Source: Methylobacterium platani (GTDB lineage: Bacteria > Pseudomonadota > Alphaproteobacteria > Rhizobiales > Beijerinckiaceae). Taken from it: 64,000 nt of DNA. A model generated the notes under the pieces. It ran no database searches, was not told where the DNA came from, and saw only the letters and a list, made by a program, of their open reading frames with translations. The stretch is from the NCBI RefSeq assembly GCF_001653715.1, contig NZ_LWHQ01000019.1, positions 1-64,000 of the forward strand. Reading direction: 5' to 3'. Position numbers and translations under genes: made by a program. Numbering within the stretch: the first letter of the stretch is position 1; each line of letters begins with the position of its first letter. This document shows, in pieces, positions 35,864 to 43,529 of this stretch.

Positions 35864-36724
35864 GCGGTGTGGACAGTTACCGCAGCCACATGACAATAGC
35901 CGCGATGGTGACCATGGCGGCGTAGTTGCGGGCTGTCTTCTCGTAGCGTGTCGCGACGCGTCGAAACTGTTTGAGCTTGGCAAAACAGCACTCGATCAGG
36001 TGACGCTCCTTATAGAGGGCTGTGTCGAGCTCATACTTCTTGGATCGCGAGGGATTGTTCGGGATCACGGCCGTCGCGCCCTTGCCAGCAATGGCCTCGC
36101 GCAGCTGATCACTGTCGTAGGCCGCATCAGCCAGGACAACCGCAGCAGGGAGATCCGCCAGCAGCGCCTCGGCCTGGGGCGCATCGCCCTTCTGGCCCGC
36201 CGTGATGACAAACCGAACCGGACAGCCCAGACCGCGCACGGCCAGGTGGATCTTGGTGCTCAGGCCGCCACGGGATCGGCCAAGAGCCTGATCGGACGGG
36301 GCAGGATCATCAGGCCCCCTTTTTTCGCGCCCGCCGCATGTTGGTGAGCGCGCACGATGGTGGAGTCGACGATCAGGTACTCGAAGTCGGGATCGTCGGC
36401 CATGGCCTCGAAGATGCGCCACCACACGCCCTTCTGGCTCCAGCGACTGAAGCGGCGGAACACGCTGTTCCAGTCGCCAAAGACCTCGGGCAGGTCGCGC
36501 CATGGCGCGCCGGTGCGTACGATCCACAGCACGCCTTCCACGAACATGCGGTTGTCGCGCCCGGTCGAGCCGCGTTGATCCGGGCGGCCGATGATCAGAG
36601 GAACCATCCGCTCCCACTGAGCATCGCCGAGAACGAGCCGGTCCAGAACTCCCAAGGCAGCCCTCCAAAAAGCAGCCTTCAATCACTTCTCGCCCAACCA
36701 GGAAACCCCAAGAGTCCACACCGC
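35864..36724. mobile_element. Intact IS5-family insertion sequence, 861 bp
   Basis: The element is bounded by perfect terminal inverted repeats GCGGTGTGGAC (35864-35874) and GTCCACACCGC (36714-36724) and flanked by a 4-bp duplication CTAG at 35860-35863 and 36725-36728. Two overlapping frames encode one transposase. Matching ends and duplication show a recent, clean insertion. Removing the element and one CTAG restores a normal junction between the first paralogue gene and dotA. Confidence 0.93.
35877..36682 (-). CDS. IS5-family transposase, two frames joined by -1 frameshifting
   Basis: OrfA (36682 down to 36260) holds the N-terminal part with GVLWIVRTGAPWRDLPEVFGDWNSVFRRFSRW and the first catalytic region YLIVDSTIVRAHQHAAG. 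OrfB, down to 35877, holds GGLSTKIHLAV, AVVLADAAYDSDQLR and HLIECCFAKLKQFRRVATRYEKTA with the remaining DDE residues. The frames overlap at A6G on the coding strand (36320-36325), where a -1 slip after AKK gives a continuous protein. This is the arrangement of the IS427 group of IS5. Nothing suggests inactivation. Confidence 0.88.
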
Positions 36725-37720
36725 CTAGAGGTTGCCGCCGGCCTGGGTGGCCAGGATGGTGCCGAACAGCGCCGATGTGCGGGCCTGCTGCTCGATGAGC
36801 TGCTGGCGCAGGCTCAGCGACATCGAGCGCATGCGGGTGAGCTCGATCAGCAAGCCGTGCTCGGACTGACCTGCGAGCCCGGCCGACCACGCCTCGAATT
36901 GCGGCCCGCCGCCGTACTGGCTGATGAGCGCGTCGAGCTGCGCGAGCGGCGAGCCGGCGGAGGTGCCGGTCTGGTGGTCGTCGGTGGACGACATCGCCCG
37001 CACGGCGCTGAGCGAGACGAGTGCGGGCGAGCGCAGGGCCTCGACGCGGCGGGCCCGCAGCATCATCACGTCGGCCTCGGCACCCGGCATCGCGGCGGTG
37101 GGTTTCGGCATCGGCAGGCCGGCCATCGCCTCGATCACGGCCTTGCGGTCGTCGTCGCTGGCGGCCGGATCGAACAGGACCGCGCTGTCGGTCTTGGTTG
37201 GGTCCTGCAAGCGGTTGCGGGCCGCCTCCTGGACCGGGGTGTTCTTGCCCGGCGCCACGTCGAGGCTGCGATAGGTCTCCCGGCCGCTCTTCGCGACGTT
37301 GCCCATGGAGCGGCTCGTCGAGTTCATCAGGTCGATCGAACCGCAGGCGTTCACGCCCTGGCCGGTGTCGATCCCGTACTGCTCGCGCGCGTCGACGAGG
37401 GCGCGGCGCTGCGAGACCTGGGACAGGGTCGAGGCGACGGCCTGCTGGGTGTTGCTGACGAGGTTGACCTCGCGCTCGCCGTTGGTCGAGGTCTGGGCGG
37501 TCTGCACCTTCATGGCGGACAGCAACAGCTCGAGGGTGAGGCTGCGCTGGGTCGCGATGTTGGTGCCCATGGTGGCCACCCGGGTGGTCAGGGTGGCGGT
37601 CGCGCTGTTGTGGCCGGCGATCCAGATCGGATCGGCGACGAAGCAGGTCTGAGCCGCCGCCGGCGCGGCGAGGCTGGCCGCGAGGGCGGCGGCGGAGACA
37701 GCGAGGAGGACCTGTTTCAT
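36725..37720 (-). CDS. Secreted conjugation-operon protein, paralogue 1 of 3
   Basis: A 331-residue protein with a Sec signal peptide (cleavage near APAAAQT). I do not recognise a named family. It is one of three tandem paralogues (with 37720-38730 and 38727-39491) that share LLSAMKVQTAQT near residue 66, a helical stretch with a glutamine/alanine pattern, then YGIDTGQGVNACG near 115. Two cysteines, early in the mature protein and in ACG, may form a disulphide. It lies where IncI plasmids carry traW, just before dotA. Its TAG stop is part of the CTAG target duplication of the IS. It starts within the previous stop (TGATG). Confidence 0.75.
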   Translation of the reverse strand: MKQVLLAVSAAALAASLAAPAAAQTCFVADPIWIAGHNSATATLTTRVATMGTNIATQRSLTLELLLSAMKVQTAQTSTNGEREVNLVSNTQQAVASTLSQVSQRRALVDAREQYGIDTGQGVNACGSIDLMNSTSRSMGNVAKSGRETYRSLDVAPGKNTPVQEAARNRLQDPTKTDSAVLFDPAASDDDRKAVIEAMAGLPMPKPTAAMPGAEADVMMLRARRVEALRSPALVSLSAVRAMSSTDDHQTGTSAGSPLAQLDALISQYGGGPQFEAWSAGLAGQSEHGLLIELTRMRSMSLSLRQQLIEQQARTSALFGTILATQAGGNL

Positions 37721-38730
37721 CACGGTGCCTGGAAGCTCGCGGGGGTGAGGGGGCCGCGCGCAGGCGCGGGCACGCTGTTCGTGAGGCGGGCGTTGACCAT
37801 GGCGAGCAGCAGCGCCGCGGCCGTGGCCTCGGTGCGCATGCCGCGTTTGATCTGGTGGGCGAGGAGCGCGAGGTTGGCCGCCTCCATCCGCACGGCGTCC
37901 TGGATGATGCCGCGATCGTGCTGGCCGGCGACACCGGCTGCCCACGCGGCACCGCCGTCGTTGCCCTGCCAGTGGGTCGAGAGGTTGCGCGCCTGCGCGA
38001 TCGGGCCGTCGGCTCGGTAATCGGCTGCGATGTCGGCGAGCACCACCGCGGTCATCGACCGGTAGGTGTCTTTGCCCGTCTTCTCCAGGCGGTCACGATC
38101 GGCGGTGGCGGTCGTGGCAGTGCCGCGAGGCCGTTCGTCGGGCGGGCCCACGACGGTGTTGATGAACTTGGCCGCCGCCTGCGCGTCGCCGCTGTAGAGG
38201 GCGGCGCCGTCGGGGGCGGCGCCCGAGCGGACGTCGCCGACCCAGTCCTTCGGGTCGGCGTAGCGGCCGGGCTGGGCGCGCACGGGCGTGACGATCTGCC
38301 GGCGGGCGGCAGAGGTCCCGGTCATCGCCGTGTAGAGACCCTGCGCCTTCGTGTTGGATCCGCAGGGGTCGTAGCCGACCGAGCCGTAGCGGTGGGTGGC
38401 CAGCGCCACGGCCTGGCGCTGCTCTTGGGTGACGACGGTGGTGGCGAGCGCCTCGCTCGAGGCCCGGAAGCCGTTCGAGACCTGGTCCGAGCCGGCGGCC
38501 GACTGCGCGGTGAGGACCTTCACGGCCGACAGGAGGCGGGCGCGTTCGGCGATCTCCTGCGTGATCAGACCGGCCTCGGTGGTGGTGATCGCGCCGGTGA
38601 TCGCGGTGGTGAGGGTCGAGGTGGCGATGTTCACGCGGGCCTCGACGCCGAAGCAGGTCTGGGCACTCGCCGGGGTGACGGCGCCGATCGCCGCGGCGGC
38701 GAGGCCCGAGAGGAGGATGCGACGGGTCAT
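37720..38730 (-). CDS. Secreted conjugation-operon protein, paralogue 2 of 3
   Basis: A 336-residue protein with a signal peptide (cleavage near ASAQT). It shares with its neighbours a TCF mature start, LLSAVKVLTAQS near residue 66, and HRYGSVGYDPCG near 115, so it is a paralogue of the flanking genes. The rest is mostly helical, alanine-rich periplasmic sequence with no domain I recognise. Stop and start overlap with both neighbours (TGATG and ATGA), so the trio is translated together. A structural part of the periplasmic channel is my inference. Confidence 0.75.
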   Translation of the reverse strand: MTRRILLSGLAAAAIGAVTPASAQTCFGVEARVNIATSTLTTAITGAITTTEAGLITQEIAERARLLSAVKVLTAQSAAGSDQVSNGFRASSEALATTVVTQEQRQAVALATHRYGSVGYDPCGSNTKAQGLYTAMTGTSAARRQIVTPVRAQPGRYADPKDWVGDVRSGAAPDGAALYSGDAQAAAKFINTVVGPPDERPRGTATTATADRDRLEKTGKDTYRSMTAVVLADIAADYRADGPIAQARNLSTHWQGNDGGAAWAAGVAGQHDRGIIQDAVRMEAANLALLAHQIKRGMRTEATAAALLLAMVNARLTNSVPAPARGPLTPASFQAP

Positions 38731-39491
38731 GGGCTGCCTCCCTGGCGGCTGTCGCCGCCCATGCCGCCGAGGATGACGCCGACGAGGCTGGCACGAGCCC
38801 CGCTCATGATCGCCCCGTGGCGGCGGGCCATGACGAGGGCGGCATCCTCCTCGGCCGTGGTCGGGTTGGGCTTCACGGTGGGCAGGGGAGCGACGACATC
38901 GAGGTAGTCGGCGGCGGTCAACACCTCCTCGGCGCCGTAGTCGCGGTTGAGCAGCCAGGGCGCGGCGTCAGAGTCGCCGGCGCCGAAGCCACCAGGCTTG
39001 GCGCCGTTGCACCAGCCCGTCGCCTGCTCGGAGGGCGAGCAGTAGAAGGTGCGACGCTGCTCGAGGGTGACGCCCATGCGCTCGGCCGCGTCGCCGCCGT
39101 TGGTCAGCCAGCGCTGGTCGGCCTGGCGGAAGGCCTGCCGGACCTTCGCCGCCGAGGACGCGCTGTCGCGCTCATCCGAGAGCCCCTGGGCAATCGTGCA
39201 GGCGGCGTAGCCCGTCCCTGTATCGAAACCGTACTGATGCTGGGCCCGGGCGAGGCGCAGGGCGTTGTCCTGGCTCACCAAGGTCGAGGCGGCGGCCTCG
39301 GCGGCAGCCTTGTGGCCGTTGGTGGTCTGAAGAGCTGTGGCGCTCGATTGCGCGCCGGAGACCTTCATGGCGGAAATCATCCGCTGAAGGGAGATCTCCC
39401 ATTGCGGGAACAGGCCTTGCGCCTGAACGGGGGACGCGAGGGCCACGGCCACGACGGCGCCAGCCGGAAGGAGGAGGGAGTGGCGCGTCAT
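38727..39491 (-). CDS. Secreted conjugation-operon protein, paralogue 3 of 3
   Basis: A 254-residue protein with a signal peptide (cleavage near PVQAQG). It carries the common core MISAMKVSGAQSS near residue 37, ASTLVSQDNALRLARAQHQYGFDTGTGYAAC near 70-100. It is the shortest paralogue, lacking part of the N-terminal region before the core. The stop overlaps the next start as ATGA. No enzymatic motif is visible. It follows the M23 peptidase gene with a 4-base overlap. Confidence 0.72.
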   Translation of the reverse strand: MTRHSLLLPAGAVVAVALASPVQAQGLFPQWEISLQRMISAMKVSGAQSSATALQTTNGHKAAAEAAASTLVSQDNALRLARAQHQYGFDTGTGYAACTIAQGLSDERDSASSAAKVRQAFRQADQRWLTNGGDAAERMGVTLEQRRTFYCSPSEQATGWCNGAKPGGFGAGDSDAAPWLLNRDYGAEEVLTAADYLDVVAPLPTVKPNPTTAEEDAALVMARRHGAIMSGARASLVGVILGGMGGDSRQGGSP

Positions 39492-40438
39492 GGCCGAACC
39501 TCCACTGGGCGGGCATCGAGGGCGTAGAGGGCGACGAGCTGGGCGAGCGCGGCATCCATCTGCGCGTCGTAGTCGAAGGTGTTGGCAGTCAGCTCGGTCG
39601 CATTGGTCCGCGCCAGCTCGATGTAGAGGCTGCGGTTGGGTTGGTTGGCGACCTTGACCGCGTGATCCTCCGAGCCGGTCGATCGCTCGGCCGCGCTGGC
39701 GATGGCGGCCTGCTGCGATTGGGTGTCGGAGCGGGATACGGTCTCGCTTGCCGCGCCCTCGTTCGCGCCTGGTGAGCAGGTCTTCGGCAGTGTGGTGTCG
39801 CGAGGCCCCCCGGCCATGTCCTTATACTTGGCGGAGATCGGTATCTGCCGCGGCAGGAACGGCTCGGGATTGACATAGTACCACGCCGCTGGCACCGCTG
39901 ACTTGATCGCATCAGCAGTCAATGGACTACTGCTCTTGCGAGACACCTCATTCCAGACACGTCCGTTGGTGCCGGTTGCCGACAGGGCACTCCCCTTGAG
40001 GAGCGTTCCCAAATGGAGGTGAGGGGCGCAGTGATCCATGCCCTTGCAGCCCATCGTCCCAACCTGTTCACCCGCCGCAATCGTGGGGCTCTGCCTGTTT
40101 TGGAAAGTAGCGACGTTCATATGAAGATAAAGAAACCGAGTATCCCCCGATACAACATCGGCGATTACACCACCTTTGCCGAAGTTCCTATATTTTACAC
40201 TCCCGGATGAGCCGGAATAAATCGGCGTTCCAGAACCCTGACTGTTCACGATGTCCAGCCCCTGGTGATATCCAGCGGAAGCGCCAGGTCGACCAGACCG
40301 ATCTACGCCATATGGCGATGAGACCCGCTGGCCGGCGGGGTTCATGATATCGACGCTCAGGCAAGTGCCGGCGATCGTTGGCTCAGAGAAGAACGCCAAC
40401 GATGCAAGTGCTAAAATTGTCGAAGCGAGGCGCATCAT
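39488..40438 (-). CDS. Periplasmic M23-family peptidase
   Basis: A 316-residue secreted protein with a LytM/M23 metallopeptidase domain. After the signal peptide (cleavage near IAGTC), zinc ligands H58 and D62 appear in GYHQGLD and the HxH pair H140/H142 in CAPHLHLG, so the active site is complete. The C-terminal 130 residues have no recognised domain. M23 enzymes cut peptidoglycan cross-links, here probably to open the wall for the conjugation channel. I chose the first of two ATGs, after GAGGAG; it overlaps the previous stop as ATGA. Confidence 0.88.
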   Translation of the reverse strand: MMRLASTILALASLAFFSEPTIAGTCLSVDIMNPAGQRVSSPYGVDRSGRPGASAGYHQGLDIVNSQGSGTPIYSGSSGSVKYRNFGKGGVIADVVSGDTRFLYLHMNVATFQNRQSPTIAAGEQVGTMGCKGMDHCAPHLHLGTLLKGSALSATGTNGRVWNEVSRKSSSPLTADAIKSAVPAAWYYVNPEPFLPRQIPISAKYKDMAGGPRDTTLPKTCSPGANEGAASETVSRSDTQSQQAAIASAAERSTGSEDHAVKVANQPNRSLYIELARTNATELTANTFDYDAQMDAALAQLVALYALDARPVEVRP

Positions 40439-40836
40439 CGAACGCTCCTCGCATCGGTCAGGCAAAGCCCAAATTCCGTATTGTTGAACAATATTTTAGT
40501 AGGACTCACTATTTTTACGGAAAATGCGTCATCATCCGCATCATCCGCCCCTTCGCGAAGCTGCACAGGGACGCTTTGATCCCAGTCACATTTAGTTTTT
40601 ACAGCAATATATTTACCCCTTGGCTTGAGTTTTTTGATCACACAACGACCTTCTCCCTCATCGAAACGCTGAATGACGCGCTTCTCCTCGATTTTCAGGA
40701 AAGGCTTTTTGCAGTCAGGTCCTTTCGGTCCGTCATGACCCCATACACCCACTGGCAAAGTGAGCTTCTGGGCTTGCACTGCGCCCACAGCACCGAGAAA
40801 CAAGGCAGACGAAAGCAGAGCGATCCGGCCGATCAT
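40435..40836 (-). CDS. Small secreted protein of unknown function
   Basis: A 133-residue protein with a clean signal peptide (cleavage near AVQAQK). The mature part has four cysteines (near PDCKK, GRCVIKK, TKCDWD and LCLTD) that could form two disulphides, and charged termini. I recognise no family. GC content is markedly lower than in neighbouring genes, so it may be a recent addition. Both ends overlap neighbouring genes by 4 bases, so it is translated with the operon. Confidence 0.7.
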   Translation of the reverse strand: MIGRIALLSSALFLGAVGAVQAQKLTLPVGVWGHDGPKGPDCKKPFLKIEEKRVIQRFDEGEGRCVIKKLKPRGKYIAVKTKCDWDQSVPVQLREGADDADDDAFSVKIVSPTKILFNNTEFGLCLTDARSVR

Positions 40837-41504
40837 TGCATGATCCCCTCAAATCCTGTGCCGGTCGTCGTGCCGGACGACGGCGGAATGACAATCGTGG
40901 AGGAGGACGACTGTGACGTGTCCGGCTGCACTACGGGGGTCGAGGTTTGCGTCTGGGTCAGGTTAAGCGCCGAACCAAATGCCGAGTTCTGGACGTGGCT
41001 GTAGGAGCCGATGTTGGTGATGCTTGGCAACGAGATCGGCGAGATCGAGCCGTTGAGCTGCCGGAACAGGTCGCCGGTGATCGAGCTCTGGAAGCTGTTC
41101 ATCTGACGATTGATACTGCCGATCGTGTCCTGGAGCTGATTGTCGAGGATCTGGCATACCTGGCGCTTGGCCTGGTCGATCACCGACTGCACCAAGTTCG
41201 TCGCCGCGCTCGTGAGGAAGCCCGAGAGGTCCGGGATCAGGTTCGAGAGGTCGAACCGCTTGAGCAGGTCGCCGGCGATGCACGAGTTCGGCCCGTTGAA
41301 GAAGCTCGACGGGTTGACCTTGGCGGCGTCGATCAGCGCGATCTGGCGCTGCACGGCCGCGTCGGCGGCTTGGCGCACTAGGCAATTATTGCCGGTCGAC
41401 TGCGCGTGAGCCGGCGCTGGCACGGCCAGCGCGAGCCCGCCGGTGACAGCGGCGAGGAGGAGGAAAGCCCGCATAAGCGGGGTCCGATCTAGAACGCCGG
41501 CCAT
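40833..41504 (-). CDS. Secreted conjugation-operon protein of unknown function
   Basis: A 223-residue exported protein. The signal peptide ends near PAHAQS. The mature part begins NNCLVRQAADAAVQRQIALIDAAKVNPSSFF and then has long amphipathic helices (NLVQSVIDQAKRQVCQILDNQLQDTIGSINRQ) and a Ser/Thr-rich tail. It looks like a helical periplasmic component of the channel. I chose the ATG at 41504 with AAGGTGG in front; 41474, which begins at the signal peptide proper, is equally possible. It overlaps icmT by 16 bases. Confidence 0.72.
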   Translation of the reverse strand: MAGVLDRTPLMRAFLLLAAVTGGLALAVPAPAHAQSTGNNCLVRQAADAAVQRQIALIDAAKVNPSSFFNGPNSCIAGDLLKRFDLSNLIPDLSGFLTSAATNLVQSVIDQAKRQVCQILDNQLQDTIGSINRQMNSFQSSITGDLFRQLNGSISPISLPSITNIGSYSHVQNSAFGSALNLTQTQTSTPVVQPDTSQSSSSTIVIPPSSGTTTGTGFEGIMQ

Positions 41505-41734
41505 TTTCCACCTTCGATAAATTTCGCCCAAACGTACTTGAGGAGCCGCATCGGGGTCATCTTGCGGTGATTGCAGTACGCGAGGAACGCCGCGTACAAA
41601 CCCATCGCGATGAATGTGTAGCGGCTCAGACCCGTGATGATGAGCAGCGGAAAGAACGCCGCGATGCTTCCATGAATGCCGAAGAACTGGAGCGGCACGG
41701 CGGACCAGCGCCAGGGGAGGTGACCGTCGCTCAT
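41489..41734 (-). CDS. icmT: IcmT/TraK-like protein
   Basis: An 81-residue protein with the IcmT/TraK pattern: WRWSAVPLQFFGIHGSIAAFFPLLIITGLSRYTFIAMGLYAAFLAY, then a basic C-terminal stretch MTPMRLLKYVWAKFIEGGKW. IcmT is a small inner-membrane component of type IVB systems, and its gene sits near dotB in IncI and Legionella. Start overlaps the previous stop as ATGA. The start at 41734 gives the family length. Confidence 0.8.
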   Translation of the reverse strand: MSDGHLPWRWSAVPLQFFGIHGSIAAFFPLLIITGLSRYTFIAMGLYAAFLAYCNHRKMTPMRLLKYVWAKFIEGGKWPAF

Positions 41735-42363
41735 GCGGGCTCCTTCGGTTGGGTGATCGGGGTACCGGGCGTCGGCTGGCCAGGCGGGCTCTTGCGTCCC
41801 CGGCCCCAGATCCGGGCCTCGCCGATGTCGAGGTGGCAGAATGACGGGTAGATCCCGACGCCGCCGCGGCCGCAGAGCGCTCCCGCGACCGCAACCGCGT
41901 CCGGGGCGTAGCCGAAGGCCTTGAGGTCGACGGCGCGGCCAGCGAGATGCAGCGAGCCGCGCGCCGCTCCCTCCAACCCGGCGTTGTGCTTGGGCGTCCG
42001 GTAGCCCGAGGTGACGATCAACGGCACGGCCGAGCCGTGGACCGCGCTCATCGCGCCCTGGACAGCCGCCAGGAGATCGAACAGGCGCGGATCGATCCAC
42101 ACGGCCGAGCTGCCGTCACCGACGTCGCGCAGCAGCCAGGAGAGCAGGAGGAGATCGCGCCCGTTGTAGCCGTCCGGAGTCCGGACGATCGCGCTCACCT
42201 CCTCGCGGGTTCCCTCCCGTCGCAGCCACAGCCGCACCGGCGCGGCGGCCATGGGGACTGGAGCGCCGGCGAGCGCGGCGGCGTATGCGCGGTCGAGCCC
42301 TGGCAGGGTGGCCGCGAGGGTGCCGGCAAGGCCGGTGAGGAGGCTACGCCGCGAGACGGGCAT
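41731..42363 (-). CDS. DUF882/M15-like peptidoglycan peptidase
   Basis: A 210-residue protein with a twin-arginine-type signal (SRRSLLTGLAGT). The catalytic domain contains SGYRTPKHNAGLEGAARGSLHLAGRAVDL and FCHLDIG, the zinc-site pattern of YcbK-like (DUF882/M15) enzymes. It should cut peptidoglycan cross-links in the periplasm. The operon also has an M23 enzyme, so two wall-cutting enzymes serve this channel. The gene overlaps dotB by 20 bases and icmT by 4. Confidence 0.85.
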   Translation of the reverse strand: MPVSRRSLLTGLAGTLAATLPGLDRAYAAALAGAPVPMAAAPVRLWLRREGTREEVSAIVRTPDGYNGRDLLLLSWLLRDVGDGSSAVWIDPRLFDLLAAVQGAMSAVHGSAVPLIVTSGYRTPKHNAGLEGAARGSLHLAGRAVDLKAFGYAPDAVAVAGALCGRGGVGIYPSFCHLDIGEARIWGRGRKSPPGQPTPGTPITQPKEPA

Positions 42364-43525
42364 CGCGGTATCCGTAACGATCGAGGACGCGGCGGGCGGT
42401 GGTGACGTCGATCACGCCCCGCTCGAGCGCGGACATGACGGTGAGCTTCATCGAGCGGCCGTCCTCGCCGCGCGCGATGATGGTGCGCAGCGTCTCGACG
42501 GCCTCGGCCATGCCGGCACGCGCCACCTCGCGCCGGACCGGATCGGTGAGGACCTGCCACTCGCGCAGGCAGACCCGGCCGCCGCCGACCTTCGGCACCA
42601 GGAGCTGAGAGACCAGAAGGTGGGTCGAGGACAGGACGTCGTGGAAGGCCTGGACCTGGAGGTCGGCCGGAAACTTGAGGGTGAGGCGCCGCAGGATGTG
42701 GGCGACGTCGTTGGCGTGGGTGGTGGTGTAGATCGGGTGGCCGGTCTGCGCCGCCTCGACGCTCGCCAGCACCGTGTCCATGTCGCGCAGCTCGCCCACC
42801 ATGATGAGGGCGGGCTTGCGCCGCAGGCTGTTGCGCACGCCGGCGGCGAAGGACGGCAGGTGCACGCCGATCTCGTGCTGCATGATGGTGCAGGTCGACG
42901 ACGGCACGTTCTCGAACACGAATTCGATCGGCGCCTCATAGGTCAGCACGTTGCCGTGGATCGGCGTCGGCTGCTCCAGGATGCGGCGCATCAGGGCGGC
43001 GATCGTCGTCGTCTTGCCCGAGCCGGTCTCGCCGGCGATGATGACGGCACCCTGCGCCGGGGTCGACTCGGCGACGATCTCGGGCTCGACGCTGAGCCCC
43101 TCGACCGTGGGCGGGTCGGCCGGGATGTAGCGGTTGACGATCTGCACGCCGACGTCGCCCTCGTAGTAGCCGGCAGTGACGTTGATGCGGAACCGGTGCC
43201 CGACCGGCTCGGCGTTGTGGTCGCCCGCGTTCTGCTCCAGCACCGTGATCGCGCGGTCGAAGTCCTGGCCCGAGTAGAGCTTCGACATGATCGACTCGGT
43301 GGTGGTCAGCTCGGTGGCGATGCGCGCGAGCGTGGTCGGCTGAAGCCAGACCTTGGTCAGGGCACAGAGATGCCCGTGGACGGAGGCGAGCACCGGCCGG
43401 CCGGACTGGAAGATCACGTCCGAGGCGCCGATCGCGACGGCGTGGATGAGGAGCCGCGTGACCTCGGCGCGGCCATGCACGACGATCGGCTCCTCGGGGT
43501 AGCTGGTGGCTCCCTTCCACTGCAT
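42344..43525 (-). CDS. dotB: Type IVB secretion ATPase DotB (TraJ-like)
   Basis: A 393-residue VirB11/PilT-type hexameric ATPase. Walker A is GETGSGKTTT near residues 165-172, the Asp box region follows (NVLTYEAPIEFVF), Walker B is ALIMVGELRDMDT near 245, and the His box is HPIYTTTHAND. The N-terminal half (about 20-140) is the DotB/PilT PAS-like domain. It powers channel assembly or transport. The start at 43525, 4 bases after the dotC stop, gives the family length; an open frame extends 300 bases further but runs through dotC. Confidence 0.93.
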   Translation of the reverse strand: MQWKGATSYPEEPIVVHGRAEVTRLLIHAVAIGASDVIFQSGRPVLASVHGHLCALTKVWLQPTTLARIATELTTTESIMSKLYSGQDFDRAITVLEQNAGDHNAEPVGHRFRINVTAGYYEGDVGVQIVNRYIPADPPTVEGLSVEPEIVAESTPAQGAVIIAGETGSGKTTTIAALMRRILEQPTPIHGNVLTYEAPIEFVFENVPSSTCTIMQHEIGVHLPSFAAGVRNSLRRKPALIMVGELRDMDTVLASVEAAQTGHPIYTTTHANDVAHILRRLTLKFPADLQVQAFHDVLSSTHLLVSQLLVPKVGGGRVCLREWQVLTDPVRREVARAGMAEAVETLRTIIARGEDGRSMKLTVMSALERGVIDVTTARRVLDRYGYRDARLAA

Positions 43526-43529
43526 CGGC

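Noticed and set aside
36320..36325. Frameshift as sign of a broken transposase
   Set aside because: The A6G slippery run and intact flanking domains fit programmed frameshifting, and the element's ends are perfect.
35877..37952. 691-codon minus-strand frame
   Set aside because: Only its last part (orfB of the IS transposase) is real; the rest is an out-of-frame reading of paralogue 1.
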